In this document: positions 43,519 to 52,191 of the stretch, one piece after another
Layout of the letters: each line of letters begins with the position of its first letter
Numbering within the stretch: position 1 is the first letter of the stretch
Assembly (NCBI RefSeq): GCF_025717005.1
Contig: NZ_JAOVZU010000006.1
Location: forward strand, 16,925-80,924
DNA: 64,000 bases
Direction of reading: 5' to 3'
Source: Actinotalea endophytica
GTDB lineage: Bacteria; Actinomycetota; Actinomycetes; Actinomycetales; Cellulomonadaceae
The notes under the pieces: generated by a model
Database searches by the model: none
Told to the model about the DNA's origin: nothing
What the model saw: only the letters and a program-made list of their open reading frames with translations
Program-made: the position numbers and the translations under genes

Positions 43519-45810
43519 ATGCCCACGCTCGGAAGCTCGAGCATCGTCATCGTCGCTGTGATCTCCGCGATCGCGGTCGTCGCCCTCGGCTTCGCCGTGG
43601 TGCTCCGCAGGCAGGTGCTGGCCGCCCACGAGGGCACACCTCGGATGCAGGCGATCGCGCTCGCCGTGCAGGAGGGCGCGTCGGCATACCTGAACCGGAT
43701 GTTCCGCACCTTGGTGCTGTTCGCGGTCGTGGTGTTCGGGCTGCTCTTCCTGCTGCCCGGCGACGGCGGGGTCAAGCTCGGCCGGTCCATCTTCTTCCTG
43801 CTCGGGGCGGGCTTCTCCGCGGCGATCGGCTACCTCGGCATGTGGCTCGCGGTCCGCGCGAACGTGCGGGTCGCGGCGGCGGCGCGGGACGCCGGGGGTC
43901 GGGTCGAAGGAGCCCGCATCGCGTTCCGCACCGGCGGTGTGGTCGGCATGGGTGTGGTCGGTCTCGGGCTGCTCGGCGCGACGTCCGTGGTGCTGATCTA
44001 CCGCGAACAGGCGCCTGCGGTCCTGGAGGGCTTCGGCTTCGGCGCGGCCCTGCTCGCGATGTTCATGCGGGTCGGCGGCGGCATCTTCACCAAGGCGGCC
44101 GACGTCGGTGCGGACCTGGTCGGCAAGGTCGAGCACAACATCCCCGAGGACGACCCGCGCAACGCGGCGACCATCGCGGACAACGTGGGCGACAACGTGG
44201 GCGACTGCGCGGGCATGGCGGCGGACCTGTTCGAGTCGTACGCGGTGACGCTGGTGGCCGCGCTCATCCTCGGCAAGGTCGCGTTCGGTGAGCAGGGCCT
44301 GGTGTTCCCGCTCGTGGTCGCCGGCATCGGTGCGATCACCGCGGCGCTCGGCGTGGTGCTCACCCGGGTGCGCGGCCAGGAGTCGGGACTCCGGGCGATC
44401 TACCGCGGCTTCTACTCGTCGGCCGCGTTCGGCGCGGTGATCACGGCGATCGCCGCGTTCGTCTACCTGCCGTCGACGTTCGCCGGTCTGAGCGGGATCT
44501 CGGCGGACCTGGTCGACCACACCGGCGACCCGCGGGTCGTCGCGACGCTCGCCGTGGTCATCGGCGTCCTGCTGGCGGGCATCATCCTGTGGCTCACCGG
44601 GTACTTCACCGGCACGACGTCCAACCCGACGATGCACGTCGCACGCACCACGCTCACCGGTCCCGCGACCGTGGTGCTGTCCGGCGTCGGCGTCGGGTTC
44701 GAGTCCGCCGTCTACACGGCGGGCATCATCGCGGCGGCGATCTGCGCGGTGTTCCTGATCTCCGGCGGCTCGGTCACGCTGTCGCTGTTCCTCATCGCCC
44801 TCGCCGGCTGCGGGCTGCTCACGACGGTGGGTGTCATCGTGGCGATGGACACGTTCGGTCCGGTGAGCGACAACGCGCAGGGCATCGCCGAGATGTCGAA
44901 GGACGTCGACGCGGCCGGCGCGCAGGTGCTCACCGACCTGGACGCCGTCGGGAACACGACGAAGGCGATCACCAAGGGCATCGCGATCGCGACCGCGGTC
45001 CTCGCAGCGACCGCGCTGTTCGGCTCGTACACCGATGCGGTGCGCAGCACCGTCGCCGAGGTGGGCGACGCCGCGCAGGCCGCGGGCTTGACCCTCGCGA
45101 TGCTCTCCTACCAGGTGATCTCGCCGATCACGCTCGTGGGCGTGATCCTCGGCGCCGCGACCGTGTTCCTGTTCTCCGGGCTCGCGATCGACGCGGTGAC
45201 CCGGGCGGCCGGCGCGATCGTGTTCGAGGTGCGCCGGCAGTTCCGGGAGATGCCCGGGATCATGACCGGCGAGGTCCGCCCGGAGTACGGCCGGGTCGTC
45301 GACATCTGCACGCGTGACTCGTTGCGTGAGCTCGCCACGCCGGGGCTGCTCGCGGCGTTCGCGCCGATCGCCGTCGGTTTCGGCCTCGGCGTCGGACCGC
45401 TCGCCGGGTTCCTGGCCGGGGCGATCGCCGCCGGTGTGCTCATGGCGGTGTTCCTGGCCAACTCGGGCGGCGCGTGGGACAACGCGAAGAAGATCGTCGA
45501 GGACGGCCGGTTCGGCGGGAAGAACTCCGAGGCGCACGCCGCCGCGGTGATCGGGGACACGGTCGGTGACCCGTTCAAGGACACCGCGGGCCCGGCCATC
45601 AACCCGCTGATCAAGGTGATGAACCTGGTCGCCCTGCTGATCGCGCCCGCCGTGGTGCACCTCAGCGTCGGCGCGGGCGCGAACCACCCGATTCGGTTGA
45701 CGATCGCCACCGGTGCCATGCTCATCGCGTTCGGCGTGGTGATCAGCTCTCGGGTGCGTGCGGCGCGGGTGGACCGTGAAGGGCGACTCGAGCACGAGGT
45801 GCAGGGCTAG
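43519..45810 (+). CDS. hppA: K+-independent H+-translocating pyrophosphatase
   Basis: A 763-residue membrane pyrophosphatase of about 16 helices that couples PPi hydrolysis to ion pumping. Substrate motifs are DVGADLVGKVEHNIPEDDPR, NVGDNVGDCAGMAADLFE and IGDTVGDPFKDTAGPAINPL. The sequence GNTTKAITKG has Lys at the position that is Ala in K+-dependent enzymes, which predicts K+-independent, H+-pumping activity. ATG at 43519 with AAGGAGG; the extended frame upstream is rejected. Confidence 0.95.
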   Translation: MPTLGSSSIVIVAVISAIAVVALGFAVVLRRQVLAAHEGTPRMQAIALAVQEGASAYLNRMFRTLVLFAVVVFGLLFLLPGDGGVKLGRSIFFLLGAGFSAAIGYLGMWLAVRANVRVAAAARDAGGRVEGARIAFRTGGVVGMGVVGLGLLGATSVVLIYREQAPAVLEGFGFGAALLAMFMRVGGGIFTKAADVGADLVGKVEHNIPEDDPRNAATIADNVGDNVGDCAGMAADLFESYAVTLVAALILGKVAFGEQGLVFPLVVAGIGAITAALGVVLTRVRGQESGLRAIYRGFYSSAAFGAVITAIAAFVYLPSTFAGLSGISADLVDHTGDPRVVATLAVVIGVLLAGIILWLTGYFTGTTSNPTMHVARTTLTGPATVVLSGVGVGFESAVYTAGIIAAAICAVFLISGGSVTLSLFLIALAGCGLLTTVGVIVAMDTFGPVSDNAQGIAEMSKDVDAAGAQVLTDLDAVGNTTKAITKGIAIATAVLAATALFGSYTDAVRSTVAEVGDAAQAAGLTLAMLSYQVISPITLVGVILGAATVFLFSGLAIDAVTRAAGAIVFEVRRQFREMPGIMTGEVRPEYGRVVDICTRDSLRELATPGLLAAFAPIAVGFGLGVGPLAGFLAGAIAAGVLMAVFLANSGGAWDNAKKIVEDGRFGGKNSEAHAAAVIGDTVGDPFKDTAGPAINPLIKVMNLVALLIAPAVVHLSVGAGANHPIRLTIATGAMLIAFGVVISSRVRAARVDREGRLEHEVQG

Positions 45811-45834
45811 ATCCGTCCAGGACTGGAGAACGTC

Positions 45835-47454
45835 ATGGCAGGGGGCACGGTGAGCGAGGCCGCGCGGCCGGGGACTGGTCCGCACCGCGTCGAGAGGCCC
45901 GAGCCGAGCCTGCCACCCCCGCCACACCTGCTGCGCCCCGAGCTCGGTGCACTCGCTGCGGACCTCGGGATCCACGACGTCGACGACGTCGAGGCGGTGC
46001 TCGGACCGATGGCCGCGGCCGCGCTGCACCGGGACCAGCCCGCGGCGGCCGCGATGGCCACCGCCGGCGACCGCTCCACGCTCGCCACCCTGGTCCGGCT
46101 GTTCATGCTCGGCCTGCCGGTGCATCGCGTCGACCTCGACCGTGCCCTCCCGCTCACCGGGACGGATGCGCTCGAGCGGCTCGGCCTGGTGATGACCGCG
46201 GGGCACAGCCGGCACGACGAGGTGCTGTCATTGGTCGACCTGCGACCCGTCACGGTCGACGACGCGGCCGGTCGTGCGACCTGGTGGGTCGCGTCCGACC
46301 TCGGCTCGGACATCACCGGTTCGATGCTGCACCCCGAGCACGTGCTCGGCGTGGGCGGGGCGTCGACGATGCTCGCGCGGCTCACCGTGCGGGACCCCCG
46401 CCGGCGCGTGGTCGACCTGGGGACCGGGTGCGGCATCCAGGCCCTGCAGGCCACCCGACACGCCAGGTCGGTGGTCGCGACCGACGTCTCGGAGCGGGCG
46501 CTCGCGTTCGCCGCCGTGAACGCCGCCCTGGCCGGCGTCGAGCTGGACCTACGACGCGGTTCGTTGCTCGCGCCGGTGTTCGGTGAGCGGGTCGACCTGC
46601 TGGTCTCGAACCCGCCGTTCGTCATCACCCCGCGCGGTGAGGCACGGACCGCCGCGGCCGGGCTGCCCAGCTACGTCTACCGCGACGGCGGGATGGCCGG
46701 CGACGCGCTGGTCGAGTCGCTGGTGCGCGAGGCCGGCGGGGTGCTGGCGCCGGGCGGTGTCGCGCAGCTGCTCGGCAACTGGGAGCACCGCACCGGCGAG
46801 GGCTGGGTGGACCGGGTCGGGGACTGGGTGGACGGCACCGGGATGGACGCCTGGGTCGTGCAGCGTGAGGTGCTCGACCCGGCCGAGTACGCCGAGATGT
46901 GGCTGCGGGACGGCGGCGCGAGCCGGGACTGCGACCCGGAGGCCTGGGACGGTGTCGTCAGCGCCTGGCTCGAGGACTTCACTGCCCGCGGGGTCGAGGC
47001 GGTCGGCATGGGGTTCGTGGTGCTGCGACGCCCGAAGGCCGGCGAGCGGCCCCGGCTGCGCCGGCTCGAGGAGCAGCACGGGCGGGCCGAGGGGCCGCTC
47101 GGCGGCGCGATCGCGGCGGGTCTCGCGGCGCACGACCTGATGGCCTCGGTGGACGACGACGTGCTGGTCCAGCTGCGGCTGACCGCGGCGTCGGACGTCA
47201 CCGAGGAGCGGCACCTGCGGCCGGGTGACACCGACCCGCAGGTGATCCTGCTGCGGCAGGGCGGCGGCTTCGGCCGGGTGGTGCAGGCGGGGACCGCGCT
47301 CGCGGGTCTGGTGGGTGCGTGCCGCGGCGAGCTGACCGTGGGGCAGATCACCATCGGCATCGCCGCCCTGCTCGACGTGCCGGTCGACGCGTTGCGCAGC
47401 GAGCTCTTCCCGCAGGTGCGCGACCTGATCCGGGACGGGCTGCTCGAGGTCTGA
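45835..47454 (+). CDS. SAM-dependent methyltransferase (HemK/DUF7059-like)
   Basis: A 539-residue protein. An N-terminal winged-helix-like region (about 40-150) is followed by a class I methyltransferase: motif I VVDLGTGCGIQALQATRH, motif IV LLVSNPPFVITPRG (NPPF, as in N6-adenine and glutamine methyltransferases), and a C-terminal winged-helix-like segment. The substrate is unknown; a ribosomal, release-factor or DNA target is possible. ATG at 45835 with CTGGAG. It follows hppA by 24 bases. Confidence 0.85.
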   Translation: MAGGTVSEAARPGTGPHRVERPEPSLPPPPHLLRPELGALAADLGIHDVDDVEAVLGPMAAAALHRDQPAAAAMATAGDRSTLATLVRLFMLGLPVHRVDLDRALPLTGTDALERLGLVMTAGHSRHDEVLSLVDLRPVTVDDAAGRATWWVASDLGSDITGSMLHPEHVLGVGGASTMLARLTVRDPRRRVVDLGTGCGIQALQATRHARSVVATDVSERALAFAAVNAALAGVELDLRRGSLLAPVFGERVDLLVSNPPFVITPRGEARTAAAGLPSYVYRDGGMAGDALVESLVREAGGVLAPGGVAQLLGNWEHRTGEGWVDRVGDWVDGTGMDAWVVQREVLDPAEYAEMWLRDGGASRDCDPEAWDGVVSAWLEDFTARGVEAVGMGFVVLRRPKAGERPRLRRLEEQHGRAEGPLGGAIAAGLAAHDLMASVDDDVLVQLRLTAASDVTEERHLRPGDTDPQVILLRQGGGFGRVVQAGTALAGLVGACRGELTVGQITIGIAALLDVPVDALRSELFPQVRDLIRDGLLEV

Positions 47455-47457
47455 GCG

Positions 47458-47820
47458 TCAGCGCGGCGTCTGCTGGTGGTGCACGAGCCGCCAGCCCTCG
47501 GCACGTCGCACGTAGAGGCTGCTGACCAGGGCTGAGTACCGCGTGGGTCCGCGCCGCGCGACCACGCCGTAGGTGACCAGTCCGACACCGGTGCGCGGGA
47601 ACGCCACGTCGACGCCGTCCAGGACGAAACCGTCCCACGGGGCGCCGCCCATCGAGCGCAGCGCGGCGTCGCGGTCGGTGATGCGCAGGCCACCGGGGAG
47701 CAGCAGGACGACGGCGTCGTCGAGCACCTCGCGGTAGAACGCGTCGGCGGCGTCCGGGGTGTCGCTCAGGGCGCGCCACCCGCGCTTCTCCAGGTCGACG
47801 AGGTCCTCGCGGTCGGTCAT
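47458..47820 (-). CDS. NTF2-like (SnoaL/DUF4440-type) protein
   Basis: A 120-residue small alpha-beta protein matching the NTF2 fold pattern: DAFYREVLDDAVVLLLPGGL, ITDRDAALRSM, and a C-terminal YSALVSSLYVRRAEGWRLVH strand pair. The function is unknown. The ATG at 47820 is preceded by TAGCGT seven bases upstream (leaderless type), which favours it over the longer frame. It is convergent with the methyltransferase. Confidence 0.8.
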   Translation of the reverse strand: MTDREDLVDLEKRGWRALSDTPDAADAFYREVLDDAVVLLLPGGLRITDRDAALRSMGGAPWDGFVLDGVDVAFPRTGVGLVTYGVVARRGPTRYSALVSSLYVRRAEGWRLVHHQQTPR

Positions 47821-47874
47821 CGACCCCACGCTAGGTGCCGCTGCGGCGGCCGCGCACCGGTACGGGCCGCACGT

Positions 47875-47910
47875 GCACAGGTCCCGCACAGGCGCACAGG
47901 TCGCGCACAG
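47875..47910 (+). promoter_or_regulatory. Two CACAG-N6-CACAG direct repeats ahead of the export operon
   Basis: CACAG occurs at 47876, 47887, 47895 and 47906, giving two pairs spaced 11 bases apart (one helical turn) inside two near-identical 17-base units. This is the layout expected for an OmpR-family dimer. A -10-like TACGTC lies at 47919-47924. The same 11-base-spaced motif lies upstream of the response regulator at 59353-59368. Confidence 0.6.
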
Positions 47911-47971
47911 TGCGGTGCTACGTCCGGCTCAGGGGAGGTTCGTACGTTCCCGTCGGATCGAAGGGAGCAGG

Positions 47972-49195
47972 ATGCTGCGACGGTTGCGGCGCCCCTGGGC
48001 GCTCGGCACGGCTGTGGTGCTGGTGGTGGTCGCCGGGACGGCGTTGTGGTGGTTCGTCCTGCACGGCAAGGCGGCCGCGGCGTCGGCCCCCGAGTCGACG
48101 ACGCAGTCGGTCGCCGCCTCGACGACCACGTTGGAGAAGTCGGTCAGCGGGAGCGGCACGATCGCGCCCACGGTGCAGGAGGACGTCAGCTTCGCGGTCA
48201 GCGGCACCGTGCTCAGCGTCGACGCCGCGGCCGGGGACACGGTCGAGGAGGGCCAGCAGCTCGCGACGGTCGACACGCTGCAGCTCAACGCGGACCTGCT
48301 CTCGGCGAAGGCGACGCTGGCCACGGCCGAGGCGTCGCTCGCCGACCTCGAGGACTCCGACGACGGGTCGGATGCGGCAGACGCGCAGATCGCGGCCGCC
48401 TCGGCACAGGTGGACGTCGCGCAGGCAGCGGTCGACACGGCGCAGGACGCCATGGACGACGCGACGCTCGTCGCGCCGGTCGCGGGTCTGGTGACCGAGG
48501 TGAACCTCACCGTCGGTGAGGCCGTGAGCGGCGGCGGGTCGAGCTCGATGGGCGGAGCCTCGACCACCGGGTCGACCGGGTCCACCGGGACCTCCTCGTC
48601 GGCGCAGTTCGTCATCGTCGGCACCGACTCGTGGGACGTCGACATCAGCGTGGACGACGCCGACGTGGCGCTCATCGCGGTCGGCGACCAGGCCGAGCTC
48701 ACCGTCGACGGCGCTGACGGGACGGTGTTCGGCACCGTCTCCGAGATCGGCCTGCTGTCGACCAGCTCGTCGGGCGTCGCGGCCTACCCGGTGACGATCG
48801 CGATCACGGGCAGCCCGGACGGGGTGCACGACGGTGTCTCCGCCGACGTCGCGATCGTGTACGAGCGGCGCACCGACGTGCTCACCGTGCCGTCCGCCGC
48901 GGTACGCACGGTCGACGGGCAGTCGGTCGTGATGCAGGCCGGTTCCGACGGCTCCGAGGTCCAGACGCCGGTGACCGTCGGCGAGACCGTCGGTGACGTC
49001 ACCGAGATCACGTCGGGGCTCAGCGAGGGCGACGAGGTGCTCGTCACGGTGGTCACCCAGACCCAGCAGTCCGACCAGTCCGACCAGTCGGGCACGGACC
49101 AGCGCGGGCAGATGCCGACCGACTTCCCGAGCGGCGGCTTCGACCCGTCGCAGATGCAGATGCCGGGCGGGCAGCAGGGCGGCACCAATGGCTGA
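47972..49195 (+). CDS. Membrane-fusion (periplasmic adaptor-like) protein, MacA-type
   Basis: A 407-residue HlyD-family adaptor. An N-terminal anchor helix (about 10-28) is followed by a barrel/lipoyl half (VSGTVLSVDAAAGDTVEEGQ), a short alpha hairpin (about 105-155) and the return lipoyl half (DATLVAPVAGLVTEVNLTVG). A beta-barrel (ADVALIAVGDQAELTVDG) completes the core, and the C-terminal tail is Met/Gly/Gln-rich (PSQMQMPGGQQGG). In Gram-positive bacteria such proteins accompany MacB-type ABC exporters. ATG at 47972 with AAGGGAGCAGG. Its end overlaps the ATPase gene by eight bases. Confidence 0.88.
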   Translation: MLRRLRRPWALGTAVVLVVVAGTALWWFVLHGKAAAASAPESTTQSVAASTTTLEKSVSGSGTIAPTVQEDVSFAVSGTVLSVDAAAGDTVEEGQQLATVDTLQLNADLLSAKATLATAEASLADLEDSDDGSDAADAQIAAASAQVDVAQAAVDTAQDAMDDATLVAPVAGLVTEVNLTVGEAVSGGGSSSMGGASTTGSTGSTGTSSSAQFVIVGTDSWDVDISVDDADVALIAVGDQAELTVDGADGTVFGTVSEIGLLSTSSSGVAAYPVTIAITGSPDGVHDGVSADVAIVYERRTDVLTVPSAAVRTVDGQSVVMQAGSDGSEVQTPVTVGETVGDVTEITSGLSEGDEVLVTVVTQTQQSDQSDQSGTDQRGQMPTDFPSGGFDPSQMQMPGGQQGGTNG

Positions 49196-50024
49196 GGCGC
49201 TGGTCGAGGCGGAGCCGGTCGCGGTCGACGCCGCGGCACCCGTCATCGACCTGCAGGGAGCCGGCAAGACCTACCGGACCGGGTCGCTCGAGTTCGAGGC
49301 GCTCAAGGACGTGGACCTGCGCATCGAGGAGGGCGAGTACGTCGCGGTGATGGGGCCGTCCGGGTCCGGCAAGTCGACGCTGATGAACCTGTTGGGATGC
49401 CTGGACACGCTGACGGTCGGGAGCTACCGGCTGGCGGGGGAGGACGTGAACGAGCTCGACGAGGTCGAGCTCGCCGCGATCCGCAACCGGCGGATCGGGT
49501 TCGTGTTCCAGCAGTTCCACCTGCTGCCGTCGCTGTCGGCGTGGCGCAACGTCGAGCTCCCGCTGCTCTACGGCCACGTGCCGGCCGCCGATCGGCGCGC
49601 CAGGGCGGAGGCCGCGCTGGAGCGGGTGGGGCTCGCGGACAAGTTCGCGAACCGTCCCGGCGAGATGTCCGGCGGCCAGCAGCAACGGGTCGCGGTCGCG
49701 CGGGCGCTGGTCGGCGAGCCGGCGCTGCTGCTCGCCGACGAGCCCACCGGCAACCTGGACTCCGCGTCCACCAAGGACGTGCTCGCGCTGCTCGACGAGC
49801 TGCACGCACAGGGGCGGACGATCGTGCTCATCACGCACGAGCTCGAGGTCGCCGAGCACGCGCGCCGCGTGGTGCGGGTGCTCGACGGGCGGATCCAGTC
49901 CGACACCGTGTCGAGCCGGCACGCGAACTCGGCACGATCGGCCGGGGCGGCCGGGGCGGCCGGTGCCGCCGGGGGCCGGGCCCCTGCCGGGGCGCCCGGA
50001 TCGATGCAGGCGGGTGCCCGGTGA
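49188..50024 (+). CDS. MacB-type ABC transporter ATPase
   Basis: A 278-residue ATPase of the LolD/MacB class. Walker A is MGPSGSGKSTLMNLLG, the Q-loop VFQQFHLLP, the signature MSGGQQQRVAVARAL, Walker B LLLADEPTGNLDS, and the switch His is in LITHELEVAEHA. A Gly/Ala-rich tail of about 30 residues extends past the usual end. ATG at 49188. It pairs with the permease directly downstream (GTGA overlap). Confidence 0.93.
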   Translation: MAEALVEAEPVAVDAAAPVIDLQGAGKTYRTGSLEFEALKDVDLRIEEGEYVAVMGPSGSGKSTLMNLLGCLDTLTVGSYRLAGEDVNELDEVELAAIRNRRIGFVFQQFHLLPSLSAWRNVELPLLYGHVPAADRRARAEAALERVGLADKFANRPGEMSGGQQQRVAVARALVGEPALLLADEPTGNLDSASTKDVLALLDELHAQGRTIVLITHELEVAEHARRVVRVLDGRIQSDTVSSRHANSARSAGAAGAAGAAGGRAPAGAPGSMQAGAR

Positions 50025-51253
50025 GCTGGACCGAGACGCTGCGCACCGGCCTCGCGGCCATCCGCGCGCACAGCCTGCGGTCGACCCTCACCGTGCTCGG
50101 CATCCTGATCGGCATCGCCGCGGTGATCCTCACGGTGGGTCTCGGTCTGGGCACGCAGAAGGACGTGTCGGAGCAGATCAGCTCGTTGGGGTCGGACCTG
50201 CTGATCGTGACGCCGGGGTCGAGCACGTCGAGCGAGGGGACGCGGGGCGGCTTCGGTACCCGGGCGACGCTGACCAGGTCGGACGCGGAGGCGCTCGCGT
50301 CCGAGGTCAACGCGCCGGACGTCGCGGGGGTCGCGCCGGAGAAGTCGAGCCAGCTGTCCCTGGAGACCTCGGAGACCAACTGGACCACGACCGTGGTCGG
50401 CACGACGGCGGACTGGCCCTCGGTGCGGGCCCGGACGCTCGCGTCGGGTGAGTTCTTCACCGACGAGGACGAGGCGACCGGGGCTGCGGTCGTGGTGCTC
50501 GGGTCCTCGACCGCGACCGAGCTGTTCGGCAGCACGGACGTGGTGGGGCAGACCGTCACGATGTCCGACCTCACGTTCACGGTGGTCGGGGTGCTCGCCG
50601 ACGCCGGCGCGGACTCCTCGACGGACCTGGACGACCTCGCGGTGATCCCGCTGTCGACCGCGAGCGACCAGGTGATCGGCGGGCGTGACCGCAACGCCCT
50701 CACCACGGTGTACGTGCAGGCGGCGTCGACGGACCAGCTGTCCGCCGCCTACCAGGAGGTCGAGAGCCTGCTGCTGAACCTGCACGGCATCACGTCGGCC
50801 GACAGCGCCGACTTCACGATCAACAGCCAGGACGCGCTGGTCAGCACCGCGACCGCGGTCTACCGGACCCTGACCGTGCTGCTCACCGGGATCGCGGCGC
50901 TGTCCCTGCTGGTCGGCGGGATCGGCGTGATGAACATCATGCTCGTCTCGGTGACCGAGCGGACCAGGGAGATCGGCCTGCGCAAGGCGCTCGGTGCGCC
51001 GCCGTGGGCGATCCGCCGCCAGTTCCTGATCGAGGCCTCGGTGCTCGGGCTGGCCGGCGGTGTGCTCGGGGCGGTGCTGGGGATCCTCGGCGCGCGGGTG
51101 CTCCCGGACCTCCTCGGCACATCGATCGTCGTCTCCGGGCTGGCGGTCGTGGGATCCCTGGTGGTCGCGGTGGGGATCGGTCTGGTGTTCGGGGTCTACC
51201 CGGCGACGCGGGCGGCGCGGCTCGCGCCGATCGACGCGCTGCGCAGCGAGTGA
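50021..51253 (+). CDS. MacB/FtsX-type ABC permease
   Basis: A 410-residue permease with an N-terminal helix (STLTVLGILIGIAAVILTVG), a large extracytoplasmic MacB-PCD domain (about 50-275) and three C-terminal helices. The family motif GGIGVMNIMLVSVTERTREI and the coupling stretch GLRKALGAPPWAIRRQFLIE are clear, and it ends PIDALRSE as is typical. It probably exports a peptide, lipid or drug, or works as a mechanotransmitter. GTG at 50021 overlaps the ATPase stop. Confidence 0.93.
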   Translation: MSWTETLRTGLAAIRAHSLRSTLTVLGILIGIAAVILTVGLGLGTQKDVSEQISSLGSDLLIVTPGSSTSSEGTRGGFGTRATLTRSDAEALASEVNAPDVAGVAPEKSSQLSLETSETNWTTTVVGTTADWPSVRARTLASGEFFTDEDEATGAAVVVLGSSTATELFGSTDVVGQTVTMSDLTFTVVGVLADAGADSSTDLDDLAVIPLSTASDQVIGGRDRNALTTVYVQAASTDQLSAAYQEVESLLLNLHGITSADSADFTINSQDALVSTATAVYRTLTVLLTGIAALSLLVGGIGVMNIMLVSVTERTREIGLRKALGAPPWAIRRQFLIEASVLGLAGGVLGAVLGILGARVLPDLLGTSIVVSGLAVVGSLVVAVGIGLVFGVYPATRAARLAPIDALRSE

Positions 51254-51264
51254 GGACGGAGACG

Positions 51265-52191
51265 ATGGGACGACGGTTGGTGCGCGGTTCGGCCGCGCTG
51301 GCAGGGGGGCTGGGCGTCGCGCTCGTGCTCGCCGGGTGCGGCGGGGGCTCGACCACGGAGGCGGCGGCCACGGCCGCGGCGGTGACGGCCGGCGACGGCT
51401 CGCAGGACACGTCCGGCGGCGTGCAGGACGGCTCGGCGGCCGGCTCCGCGGATGGTCGTGGTGGGGTGTCGGGCCTGATCGCGGCGGTGACCGGGACGAC
51501 CATGCAGGTGCAGTCCGACGTGCAGACCGCGGTGACCTGGTCGGACGACACGACCATCACGCAGGAGGTCAGCACGGACCTGTCCGCGGTGACCGTGGGC
51601 TCGTGCGTGGTGGTGATCGAGTCGAGCGCCGACACCTCCTCCGACACCTCGAGCGGCGGGGTCACGAGCGGTGACACGGCCGGAACCGCCGGGCCTGCGT
51701 CGAGCGTCGTGGTGAGCGAGCCGGTCGACGGCGAGTGCACGGGCTTCGCCGGTGCGGGCGCCGGCGGGATGCCCGGTGGCCAGATGGCCGGTGCGCCGAC
51801 CGACGGGGCGACGGGCATGCCGAGCGGCATGCCGACCGACATGCCGAGCGGTGGGCCGACGGACCTGCCGAGCGGTGGCTCGACGGACCTGCCGTCGGGG
51901 ATGCCGACCGGTGGCTCGCGGGGCTTCGGCGCGATGGTGGCCGGCACCGTGACGGCCGTGGACGACGCGGGGATCACGGTCGACCAGGACGGCACCACGA
52001 GCACCGTGACGATCGACGACGCGACCACCTACACGACGACGCAGACCGTGGACTCCTCCGCGATCTCGGTCGGGCTGTGCGTGAGCGCGCGCGGCGAGAG
52101 TGACGACCGCGGCGGGATGACGGCCACGTCGCTGAGCCTGAGCGATGCGGTGGACGGTGCGTGCACGAGCGTCGGAGGCCGAGGTGCCTGA
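51265..52191 (+). CDS. Lipoprotein with two DUF5666-like modules and Met/Pro/Gly-rich linker
   Basis: A 308-residue lipoprotein; the lipobox is LVLAGCGG. Two similar beta-rich modules are recognisable: about 70-125 (GLIAAVTGTTMQVQSDVQTA) and about 225-285 (VAGTVTAVDDAGITVDQDGT), both DUF5666-like with one Cys each. Between them is a repeat-rich linker of MPSG/MPTD/LPSGG units containing many Met. ATG at 51265 with GAGGACGGA. It sits between permease and second adaptor in the operon, so it is probably an accessory surface component. Confidence 0.8.
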   Translation: MGRRLVRGSAALAGGLGVALVLAGCGGGSTTEAAATAAAVTAGDGSQDTSGGVQDGSAAGSADGRGGVSGLIAAVTGTTMQVQSDVQTAVTWSDDTTITQEVSTDLSAVTVGSCVVVIESSADTSSDTSSGGVTSGDTAGTAGPASSVVVSEPVDGECTGFAGAGAGGMPGGQMAGAPTDGATGMPSGMPTDMPSGGPTDLPSGGSTDLPSGMPTGGSRGFGAMVAGTVTAVDDAGITVDQDGTTSTVTIDDATTYTTTQTVDSSAISVGLCVSARGESDDRGGMTATSLSLSDAVDGACTSVGGRGA

